From NCBI RefSeq assembly GCF_037892195.1, contig NZ_JATACI010000002.1:3472001-3536000 (forward strand): 64,000 bases of DNA, written 5' to 3'. Source of the DNA: Yoonia sp. GPGPB17 (GTDB lineage: Bacteria; Pseudomonadota; Alphaproteobacteria; Rhodobacterales; Rhodobacteraceae). Below are positions 56,850-64,000 of this stretch, piece after piece. Position numbers and translations under genes: made by a program. Under the pieces are notes generated by a model that saw only the letters and a list, made by a program, of their open reading frames with translations, did no database searches and was not told the DNA's origin. Each line of letters starts with the position of its first letter. Within the stretch, counting starts at the first letter, position 1.

Positions 56850-59132
56850 ATGACCCGTTTTTCTGCCCCCATTGCCGAACAAATCTGGGACATGAAGTAT
56901 CGGTTCAAAGAGGCAGATGGCACACCGATTGACGAAACGGTTGAGGACACATGGACGCGGATCGCAGGTGCTTTAGCAGCGGTGGAGGATGATCCGAAGG
57001 CTTGGGAAGGCAAGTTTTACGACGCGCTGGCGGATTTCAAGTACCTGCCTGCAGGGCGCATTACGGCGGGGGCGGGCACGGCGCGGTCTGTGACTCTTTT
57101 TAACTGCTTTGTCATGGGCACGGTTCCAGACAGTATGGGCGGGATCTTTGACATGCTGAAAGAGGCCGCGCTGACCATGCAGCAGGGCGGTGGGATCGGC
57201 TATGATTTCTCGACCATTCGCCCCAAAGGCGCGAGCGTGATGGGGGTCGCGGCGGATGCCTCTGGTCCACTGTCATTCATGGATGTGTGGGACGCAATGT
57301 GCCGCACGATTATGTCTGCAGGGTCGCGCCGTGGTGCGATGATGGCCACAATGCGGTGCGATCACCCGGACGTCGAAGATTTCATCACGGCAAAATCTGA
57401 TCCGGCGCGCTTGCGGATGTTCAACATGTCGGTCCTGATCACTGATCCATTTATGGAAGCGGTGAAAGCGGATGCAACATGGGATCTTGTGTTCAAGGGC
57501 GAGGTCTATCGCACCGTGCAAGCACGCGCGTTGTGGGATGCGATCATGCAATCCACCTATGACTACGCCGAACCCGGTGTCATTTTCATCGACCGCATCA
57601 ACCAAATGAACAACCTGAACTATTGCGAGACAATTGCGGCGACGAACCCCTGCGGAGAACAACCGTTGCCACCCTATGGGGCATGTTTGCTGGGCTCAAT
57701 CAACATGGCGCGCCTTGTTGCTGATCCGTTTGGAGCCGCCGCTGCATTGGATGAAAGAGCACTCACCGATCTGGTTGCGACCGCTGTCCGGATGATGGAC
57801 AACGTGGTCGATGCGTCCCGCTTCCCGCTGGACGCGCAGCAGGCCGAGGCAAAAGCCAAGCGCCGCATTGGTTTGGGTGTGACCGGCTTGGCAGATGCTT
57901 TGTTGATGGTCGGCCTGCGCTATGGATCACAAGAGGCCGCAGCACAGACCGATAAGTGGATGCATCAAATTGCACGTGCCGCCTATCTGGCGTCCGTCGA
58001 CCTTGCGAAAGAAAAAGGCGCGTTCCCGCTGTTTGATGCTGACCAGTTTCTGGCCAGTGGTGCGATGCAGGACATGGATAGCGATGTGAGAGACGCAATC
58101 CGTGAAAATGGTATCCGTAATGCGCTGCTGACCTCAATCGCGCCGACCGGCACGATCAGCCTTTATGCGGGCAATGTCTCGTCCGGGATCGAACCTGTCT
58201 TTGCCTATGCATACACGCGCAAGGTTTTACAGAAGGATGGCTCGCGCACCGAAGAAGAAGTCGTGGATTATGCCGTGCAGCTGTGGCGAGAGCTGAAAGG
58301 TGATGCGCCCTTGCCCGACTATTTCGTAAATGCGCAGACACTGGCCCCACTGGATCACGTGCGTATGCAGGCCGCGGCGCAAAAGTGGATCGACAGTTCG
58401 ATCTCGAAGACGATCAACTGCCCCGAAGATATCAGCTTTGATGGTTTTAAAGAGGTCTATATGGCCGCTTGGGACCAAGGCTGCAAAGGGTGCACGACAT
58501 ATCGCCCGAATGATGTGACTGGATCAGTGTTGTCGGTGTCCGAAGAAGCCTCGCCCTCCGAAGTGCCAGCGCAAGTCCGCACCGAGGATGAAGGCGCAGA
58601 AGTTGTTTATATGTCCGAGCCGTTGGACCGCCCACAAGAGTTGGAAGGGGCGACCTACAAACTCAAATGGCCCGACAGCGAGCACGCGATCTATATCACG
58701 GTGAACGATCTGGTCATTGCTGGGCACCGGCGCCCGTTTGAGGTGTTCATTAACTCCAAGAATATGGAGCATTTCGCTTGGACTGTTGCGCTGACACGTA
58801 TGATCTCTGCCGTATTCCGGCGTGGCGGCGATGTGTCCTTCGTGGTTGAAGAGTTGAAAGCCGTGTTCGATCCGCGTGGTGGCGCATGGATGCAAGGCAA
58901 ATACGTACCCTCGATCCTCGCGGCGATTGGCGGCGTGATTGAAAAGCACATGATCTCGATTGGTTTCCTTGCGGGTGAGGGGATGGGCCTCAAGGCTGAT
59001 CCGCAGGCAGATGTGGTGGCCATCAACGGCGGCCCCCGTGGCAAGGCTTGTTCGTCCTGCGGGTCCTACGATTTACGGATGATCGAAGGCTGCATGACCT
59101 GCGGGTCTTGCGGCTATTCGAAGTGCGGTTAA
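56850..59132 (+). CDS. nrdJ: Adenosylcobalamin-dependent ribonucleotide reductase (class II)
   Basis: 760 residues from the ATG at 56850; a GTG at 56820 is possible. Motifs: VTLFNCFVMGTVPDSMGGIF, the catalytic ATNPCGEQPLPPYGACLLGSIN, SIAPTGTISLYAGNVSSGIEPVFAYAYTRKVL, and a C-terminal redox tail with repeated CxxC (CSSCGS, CMTCGSCGYSKCG). It reduces ribonucleotides using B12 and does not need O2 or a diferric centre. Likely NrdR-repressed through the two boxes upstream. No B12 riboswitch was seen upstream. Confidence 0.96.
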   Translation: MTRFSAPIAEQIWDMKYRFKEADGTPIDETVEDTWTRIAGALAAVEDDPKAWEGKFYDALADFKYLPAGRITAGAGTARSVTLFNCFVMGTVPDSMGGIFDMLKEAALTMQQGGGIGYDFSTIRPKGASVMGVAADASGPLSFMDVWDAMCRTIMSAGSRRGAMMATMRCDHPDVEDFITAKSDPARLRMFNMSVLITDPFMEAVKADATWDLVFKGEVYRTVQARALWDAIMQSTYDYAEPGVIFIDRINQMNNLNYCETIAATNPCGEQPLPPYGACLLGSINMARLVADPFGAAAALDERALTDLVATAVRMMDNVVDASRFPLDAQQAEAKAKRRIGLGVTGLADALLMVGLRYGSQEAAAQTDKWMHQIARAAYLASVDLAKEKGAFPLFDADQFLASGAMQDMDSDVRDAIRENGIRNALLTSIAPTGTISLYAGNVSSGIEPVFAYAYTRKVLQKDGSRTEEEVVDYAVQLWRELKGDAPLPDYFVNAQTLAPLDHVRMQAAAQKWIDSSISKTINCPEDISFDGFKEVYMAAWDQGCKGCTTYRPNDVTGSVLSVSEEASPSEVPAQVRTEDEGAEVVYMSEPLDRPQELEGATYKLKWPDSEHAIYITVNDLVIAGHRRPFEVFINSKNMEHFAWTVALTRMISAVFRRGGDVSFVVEELKAVFDPRGGAWMQGKYVPSILAAIGGVIEKHMISIGFLAGEGMGLKADPQADVVAINGGPRGKACSSCGSYDLRMIEGCMTCGSCGYSKCG

Positions 59133-59254
59133 CCATGCGCTAAGTTCATGTGGTGAAACGCGTCACCCGACATGGCCATTTGGGTCACGAAACGGCCTCT
59201 AGCTCAGAGCCCATTCGTTGCTGGGAGTCAATAAAATTGATTCAATTCAATGGA

Positions 59255-59500
59255 CTAGACTTCGCGAAGCAGTTCTTCGATTTCAGAGACAAGCGCAGTC
59301 ATCGTGGTCTCGAGGCCTTCGCTAAGCCCCTTTATAGTGTCAAGCGTCGGTTGGTGCTTTTGGGTCTCTAAAAGAGAGATGTAACGCATCGAAACGCCAG
59401 CCCGGTGTGCCAGTTCCTCTTGCGTTAGCCCAAGCGCAGTCCGGCGTCTGCGTACCACAAATGCAAATGAACTGAGTAACTTATCCGATTGCGCTTCCAT
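59255..59500 (-). CDS. XRE-type HTH regulator
   Basis: 81 residues: helix-turn-helix RRRRTALGLTQEELAHRAGVSMRYISLLETQKHQPTLDTIKGLSEGLETTM, the Cro/C1 fold, with an acidic C-terminal tail. Probably a DNA-binding regulator of an unknown target; similar small regulators are common on mobile elements. Marks the start of the accessory stretch. Confidence 0.85.
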   Translation of the reverse strand: MEAQSDKLLSSFAFVVRRRRTALGLTQEELAHRAGVSMRYISLLETQKHQPTLDTIKGLSEGLETTMTALVSEIEELLREV

Positions 59501-59681
59501 ACAATCGGCTTCTCGGGTCTTTACGATTTCGTCTATGAAGTATACTGTGAATTAGAGGAATTGTTTGGCTGGCAGTCTGCTATGTTGAAGTTCCGACAGC
59601 GGCAGCTTCAGGACCAAAAAACAGTGAACTTTGATAAACATATAAGCTGGTGTACCACACCGATTTTTTGAGGAGCAGCCA

Positions 59682-60074
59682 ATGGCGCAAGATGATTTCG
59701 AGACCAGGTTTGCCCCGGTATTCGCGTTGAAGGCTGCTGCTGGTTCCATTTCGCCCGAGGCGAAGCCGTTGAAGTCACAGGAGAGGCAGCAAAACTGGGA
59801 GGCTTTGATGGTCGCATTGCCATCAGTGCTTTCGAAGTGCTCCGGGATAGACCTGCACCCAGATAATGCCGACCACCTTAGCCCGTTGCGACTGTGGGAC
59901 TTCTTGAATGGTCGTGAAATACAGATCAGCTCCAACAAACGAGGTGGTTATGATCTTTTCGTAACATCAGAAAATGGAGCGTGGACGGAAACGCAGCTAC
60001 CGTTGGATTTGATCCTACTGAAGTTGCTGGCTCTTGATTATACACCGGAAGAACTGAGGGCTTTTCAAGCATAG
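59682..60074 (+). CDS. Hypothetical protein
   Basis: 130 residues with a good GAGGAG ribosome site 8 nt before the ATG. Soluble; no signal or membrane segments. No family recognised. The late part has GREIQISSNKRGGYDLFVTSENGAW, a beta-rich stretch, then a helix LPLDLILLKLLALDYTPEELRAF. It precedes the broken metallophosphoesterase by 17 bp and may be cotranscribed. Confidence 0.6.
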   Translation: MAQDDFETRFAPVFALKAAAGSISPEAKPLKSQERQQNWEALMVALPSVLSKCSGIDLHPDNADHLSPLRLWDFLNGREIQISSNKRGGYDLFVTSENGAWTETQLPLDLILLKLLALDYTPEELRAFQA

Positions 60075-60091
60075 GATCGAAGGCTGACCAA

Positions 60092-60434
60092 ATGACGATC
60101 TGGTACACTGCTGACACGCACTTCGGTCATGAGAACGTTCTGAAGTTCTGTGGTCGCCCTTTTTCCACCGTGGAGGAGATGGATTCTGTATTGATCGAAA
60201 ACATGTGCGACCGAGTTCAAGAAAATGACGATCTCTGGATCATTGGTGATTTCGCGTTCGGCCCTCGATCAAAGGACGCAAGCTACCTTCGGTCGGTATT
60301 CGATCAGTTGCCTGGCGCCCGAAAGCACTTGATCGTCGGAAATCATGATCATGAGCCTGCCTTGGGACACAGTTTCCCCGCTCGTCGAACTACGTGATGG
60401 TCCACTTAAGCAAATGAACACGCTCTGCCACTAA
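60092..60434 (+). pseudogene. Metallophosphoesterase fragment (frame-broken and truncated)
   Basis: The N-terminal ~90 residues carry the calcineurin-like phosphoesterase motifs WYTADTHFGHENV (D-x-H), LWIIGDFAFG (G-D) and LIVGNHDHE (GNH-D). After GNHDHE the frame breaks at about 60355 (one extra base) and the other frame reads LPWDTVSPLVELRDGPLKQMNTLCH, then stops at TAA (60432-60434), where homologues continue with the last metal-binding histidines. It is therefore truly truncated in addition to being frame-broken. Confidence 0.7.
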
Positions 60435-60869
60435 GTTGCGCTTGGCTCCCTGAGAAGGAAAGTTCCCTTTGTTGTCATTAGATTCACCAAAAGAGATGAT
60501 TTCCGCGTATTTGCCCCCAGAGAACAAATTCCGCAAGCTGTGCGAACGTCCGCTTCGGGAGGCGAGCCTGGGCAATCCTGGATGTCGGCTTTGGGCCGTT
60601 CTCTATAGTGGCTTGGGCCGTAAGCAGTTAGTTGCTGCGGCGCATCTGAGGTCTGCAGAGAGCCCAACTCGGTCATTGGGAATTTATGCTGCGCGCGCTT
60701 AGACAATAGAAGTCGCTGCAATAGCATCTTTTCATACGCCGCGGTGCGGTGCCAAACGCGGCCATTCATGGAAGTCGCAGATGTATTGGGCCTAGTATCT
60801 ACAGGTTGCCGGACGAGCTGACGTCCGGTGAAGCGTTGCGGGGGTCTACTTTTTGCACCAAATGGATGC
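60435..60869. other. Decayed or non-coding accessory stretch
   Basis: No supported gene. ORFs here are short, change frame and lack family features. The segment is next to the truncated metallophosphoesterase and probably holds remnants of older genes. Confidence 0.5.
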
Positions 60870-61955
60870 TCATGATACCGCAAATTCCTCTTTGCGGAGA
60901 AGTCTTCTGGCTCTTCCAGCACCGACACATGGTCGTGCAGCTTTGGGTATTTCTGATGACAGTTCCGGAAAGATTTCACGTAGCTCATTTTGGCAATCGC
61001 GATCAAGGCTACTTGTTGCCATGGGACCGGGATAGAGGCTTTCAGTCATGGCACCCTCAGAGACTATGATTTCGTGCTGGTCGAAAACCAGATGGAAGTA
61101 CGTCACTCTTCGACATCCTGTCTTCTGACGTATCCCTGGCAATCGCGTGAGAGCTTTCGCTGGCACGAGCCATTCTCCTATTCCAAAAGCTTGACGTGTG
61201 GCCAGATTTGCTAACAGAATACGGTGCTGTGGCGATACGCAAAGCGTGCGTAGCGGCAAGCCACCGCCCAGACTGCATGGTTTGATCTCTATTGGTTTGA
61301 GATCTTCGTTCCACTCAGGAAAACTGATCTCGCGATCAACTATCATCCTTATAGGTTGGGGCCCACGATCAACGGTGGTGACGAGATCTCCAACGCTTAG
61401 AGATCTGACGGGGGCTTCGCCCTTTGGTGTTGTGATATGCGTGTTAGCAACAAAACACACGACCTGGGCTGTGCCTGGAGACGTTGTAGCAAAGACCGGT
61501 GTGTCGGGGTTAGGCTGATTGAACTGTATCGAGAAACCGAAATCTCCAGCCAAATTGGTGGAGGTCGCCCCTGCCGCCGCCCCATTTGTTGCTTCGATTT
61601 CGGTGGTTCCACCGCCGATGTCGTAGAAGTTTACGACGACGTTTGTTGGACCGCTGACATCCGTTAGCGCGACCGCTTCGTTGTTGCTGCCTCCCCCGTT
61701 TGGGTCGGTTAACAAGAAGCCATATGTTGCACCGGAGATAACGTAAATCGTTTCGCCAGAGGCTGGATCAAAACTTGTGGTAATTCCCGGATCAGTGAGA
61801 GGGATATCAATATTGACCGATCCGTTTTGATTGTACGTTGAAACGAAGAAATCTGCAGAATCCTCGCCCGGCGAAAGCGCAACCTCGAAGAACTCGCCAA
61901 CGCCAGTACTGCTCGCGTGGGCATTTGAGTAGTGTATCTCGCTGATACGCGCCAT
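60870..61955 (-). CDS. Lamin-tail-like domain plus Hint domain protein
   Basis: 361 residues from the ATG at 61955. The N-terminal half (RISEIHYSNAHASSTGVGEFFEVALS...) resembles lamin-tail domains of secreted bacterial proteins. A Hedgehog/intein (Hint) domain starts at the cysteine in QVVCFVANTHITTPKGEAPVRSLSVGDLVTTVDRGPQPI, with LRTLCVSPQHRILL and FDQHEIIVSEGAMTESLYPG later. Such proteins are common in Rhodobacteraceae and are often exported by type I secretion. Whether the Hint domain self-cleaves here is unknown. Confidence 0.83.
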   Translation of the reverse strand: MARISEIHYSNAHASSTGVGEFFEVALSPGEDSADFFVSTYNQNGSVNIDIPLTDPGITTSFDPASGETIYVISGATYGFLLTDPNGGGSNNEAVALTDVSGPTNVVVNFYDIGGGTTEIEATNGAAAGATSTNLAGDFGFSIQFNQPNPDTPVFATTSPGTAQVVCFVANTHITTPKGEAPVRSLSVGDLVTTVDRGPQPIRMIVDREISFPEWNEDLKPIEIKPCSLGGGLPLRTLCVSPQHRILLANLATRQAFGIGEWLVPAKALTRLPGIRQKTGCRRVTYFHLVFDQHEIIVSEGAMTESLYPGPMATSSLDRDCQNELREIFPELSSEIPKAARPCVGAGRARRLLRKEEFAVS

Positions 61956-62244
61956 TCTGGGCAGCCTCCCCAAACTGTACCCCGGCCATGCTGGCTACAA
62001 CTTAGCCTATATCAAACATGACTTCATGCAAGCTAAGGTAATGCAGGGCGTCACCCATATATGCATATCGCTGCATGCATTGATTTTTGGGCTCCGTAGA
62101 GACCGCGGGATCTCGCTTCTCGCCGAGCTAGAAGCGCCGAACCAGAATCTCGATCTCGGAGCATATCAGCTTTGTCCGCGTACCACCCCGCAGACAATAG
62201 GAACGAAATCGCTGCTTAAAAGCTTTGGATGGCAGCCACTCGGT
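61956..62244. other. Intergenic region between Hint gene and CBS-GGDEF gene
   Basis: No gene seen. It includes the upstream region of the Hint gene on the minus strand. An imperfect repeat rich in ATGCAT lies near 62055-62080 but has no assigned function. Confidence 0.4.
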
Positions 62245-63136
62245 TCAGCAAGCTTTGGCCATTAGGCGATTACGACCACTACGCTTGGCATCGTAAAGGG
62301 ATTCATCCGCTTGCCTTAAAATGCAGCTTCCTTCACATGTCGTCGCCGACACACCTGCCAAACCAATGCTCGCCGTAACGCGGATTTGTTTCCCCCCTTA
62401 TCGAAAATGTGCAGGCCTCAATGGTATCAAGCAAACGCTGGCACGCCACTTTGGCCCGTCCGATATCTGTTTCAGGAAAGATAGCTGCGAATTCCTCACC
62501 CCCAAGGCGCCCAACCAGATCGATCGTACGAAGCTCAGTCATGAGCATAGCGGCAATCGCCAGCAGGACCCGATCACCAGCATCATGGCCGTGGACGTCG
62601 TTGACTGCCTTGAAATGATCGATGTCGATCATCGCGACGGCTAGCTGGTGCTTAAAGCGTGTGGCGCGTGCATACTCAACTTCAAGTCTTCGCAGGAATG
62701 TTCGACGGTTTGGCAATGCAGTTAAAGGATCGGTCTCTGCCTCTTTTCGCAGAAGGTCATATGCCGTTGTCAGTTCTCTGATACTGACAATGTCGATCAC
62801 TTCGGTGTCTTCAACTACAGGAACGTGTCTGATCGAGTGTGCACCCATCAGCTGCAGTAAATGCCCAACTTCATCATCGGGACTGCAAGTGATGACGTCC
62901 CGCGTCATAACTGTCTCAACGCATATATTCGCCAATCTGTCGTCAGGGTTTGCAGCAACTGGCAAAAGATCTCTCTCGGAGACGATGCCTACCATCCTGT
63001 CGCCTCGCTCAAAGACAACAAGCGCCCCGATCTTGAGATCGATCAGCTTTGTCGCGGCGTCCTGTAGTGTGGCCGATGGTAAGATGCCTTCAACCTTCTT
63101 CTTAGGCTTTTCCGCAAGTAGCTCTTTGATCTTCAT
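62245..63136 (-). pseudogene. CBS-pair plus GGDEF protein with a C-terminal frame break
   Basis: The reconstructed ~297-residue protein starts with two CBS repeats (LKIGALVVFERGDRMVGIVSERDLL; MGAHSIRHVPVVEDTEVIDIVSIREL), then a GGDEF domain: DPLTALPNRRTFLRRLE, IDIDHFKAVNDVHGHDAGDRVL and the active-site LGGEEF (GGEEF). After FSIRG the frame breaks in a six-base run (62392-62397, one base too many) and the other frame continues KQIRVTASIGLAGV and ADESLYDAKRSGRNRL, the normal GGDEF end. Intact, it should be a diguanylate cyclase whose CBS pair senses nucleotides. Confidence 0.85.
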
Positions 63137-64000
63137 GTTCGGTCCCGACGGTTTCGCGGTACCTCAAAATGCCAATGGTAGGTGAAGAACTGATAAACAA
63201 CTCCCAATCGCCTTGGTGAGTGACGTAAGAAATGCTCTTGCTCAAATGCTAAACGTCAGGACCCGACGCGAACGCGTCGTTGCATCCAATGGATGGAACA
63301 CGTCAATCCATAACGTGCGGAACGGGATGACGTTTCACTTCAGATGTTAATAGCATCTTTGATGCAGGGTCTTTCAGCGAGGAGTTGTCAAACATCGCAT
63401 CGCTATTGCTATGCATCTTGTACCGCTCCTGGATATTCACGCCCGCAATCGTCTCTTTGGTCATTCTAATGATCCGTTCACTCAAAAGATCGGCGTTTTA
63501 TTCTCAATACTCCGGTTGCATTGACCGCTGCTCCCACTTCGGCTAGCTCCAGCAGACTGGATCACCAGTTAGATAGTCTAGCTTAAGTTCTGAGGACGTA
63601 ACTCTGGCCCACTCTGCATCTAACGCGTGCGTGCTCCGTTAACAATCTATTAAGGATTGTGACATTTTCAGGCTTTAAATTGGGCGCATTTGTGTTGTTA
63701 CTTTCGGTTTCTTGAAGAATTGGCAACGCATTCAGCAAGATGGCGTTGTTTGCATCAATCGCGAACAGCAAAGAAAAACAGCCAAATTTACCATACACGG
63801 TCAAATTGTAGTCAGTTTTTAAACTCATCTTCCATTGCTGAAAAGACATGTCCTTTAGGGCAAATCCAAGCGAACCGCGGTCGCCCGTTTGACAGATGTT
63901 GAAACGTAAAGCCGCTCGGAAAAGAACCAAGATTTAAAGAGTGATAAGGACAATGATGAGATCTGGATTATACGACGAAAAACGAGTCTGCCTCATAAAA
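63137..64000. other. Low-GC stretch with no strongly supported gene
   Basis: About 0.86 kb, AT-rich relative to the window. It includes the promoter side of the CBS-GGDEF gene. Short ORFs with TTG starts and no ribosome site are present. One on the minus strand (63583-63849) has protein-like composition and is listed separately. Confidence 0.5.
63583..63849 (-). CDS. Possible hypothetical protein
   Basis: 88 residues if it starts at the Met in MSFQQWKMSLKTDYNL; the frame extends upstream to 63930 from a TTG. Composition is protein-like (DYNLTVYGKFGCFSLLFAID...) but there is no recognised family and no convincing ribosome site. Kept only as a weak candidate. Confidence 0.3.
   Translation of the reverse strand: MSFQQWKMSLKTDYNLTVYGKFGCFSLLFAIDANNAILLNALPILQETESNNTNAPNLKPENVTILNRLLTEHARVRCRVGQSYVLRT

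Noticed and set aside
59489..59671. 60-codon plus-strand ORF before the hypothetical gene
   Set aside because: No ribosome site, no family, and it overlaps the XRE gene start; the downstream gene has a better start signal.
60431..61006. 191-codon minus-strand ORF after the Hint gene
   Set aside because: It overlaps the end of the Hint gene in another frame and has low-quality, unstructured composition; probably decayed or random sequence.
63303..63485. 60-codon minus-strand ORF in the right-hand gap
   Set aside because: Starts with TTG, has no ribosome site and no recognisable family; composition alone is not enough.

Overview
The window reads as chromosomal DNA of an alphaproteobacterium of the Rhodobacteraceae (Roseobacter group). 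This is inferred from gene content and protein style: an mreBCD-mrdA-rodA block, a short HisG with HisZ, a CryB-type iron-sulfur photolyase, a smo/mtl polyol operon, class II NrdJ, and a lamin-tail/Hint protein. No rRNA, tRNA, CRISPR array, prophage or intact insertion sequence was seen. Most of the window is ordinary core genome; only the last ~5 kb looks accessory.

Layout. 0-7.7 kb: the end of a uracil-DNA glycosylase-like gene and an SseB-like gene, facing a leftward cell-shape operon (mreB, mreC, mreD, mrdA, rodA, ghrA-like). 8-12 kb: leuA behind a leucine-rich leader peptide and attenuator hairpin, then SDR + cryB photolyase. 12-20 kb: an 18-repeat MORN protein, nadE, three overlapping small genes (LRR-like, membrane, DUF1801), gltX and a MATE transporter. 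20-26 kb: a ybbAP/tesA-like cluster with a GGCT-like gene, an SRAP protein lacking its catalytic cysteine, dodecin and two cold-shock genes. 26-34 kb: a polyol (sorbitol/mannitol) uptake and oxidation operon with a LacI-type regulator and two matching operator palindromes. 34-43.5 kb: a BMP-type nucleoside/purine ABC transporter joined to xdhABC, pointing to purine salvage or xanthine oxidation.

43.7-59 kb: an arsR-SRPBCC pair, dnaE, slyX, phhA facing an Lrp-type regulator, hisS - small membrane gene - hisZ - hisG, a YkgJ-like protein, an acyl-CoA ligase, a lipoprotein, a DUF1489 gene, and nrdJ preceded by two NrdR-like boxes exactly 31 bp apart. 59-64 kb: an XRE regulator, a hypothetical gene, a broken metallophosphoesterase, a lamin-tail/Hint protein, a CBS-GGDEF protein, and about 0.9 kb of apparently non-coding sequence.

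A striking property is about thirteen single-base (or equivalent) frame breaks in otherwise well-preserved genes, one of them in mrdA, which is normally essential in rods. Several lie in G/C runs, which suggests sequencing or assembly error. Four of the junctions carry the same coding-strand pentamer TAAGC, which homopolymer error does not explain. I list these loci as pseudogenes with the full reconstructed extent and say where the frame changes. I found no convincing new multi-gene system. The most informative signals are regulatory (leu attenuator, NrdR boxes, LacI operators), the cysteine-less SRAP protein, and the frame-break pattern.
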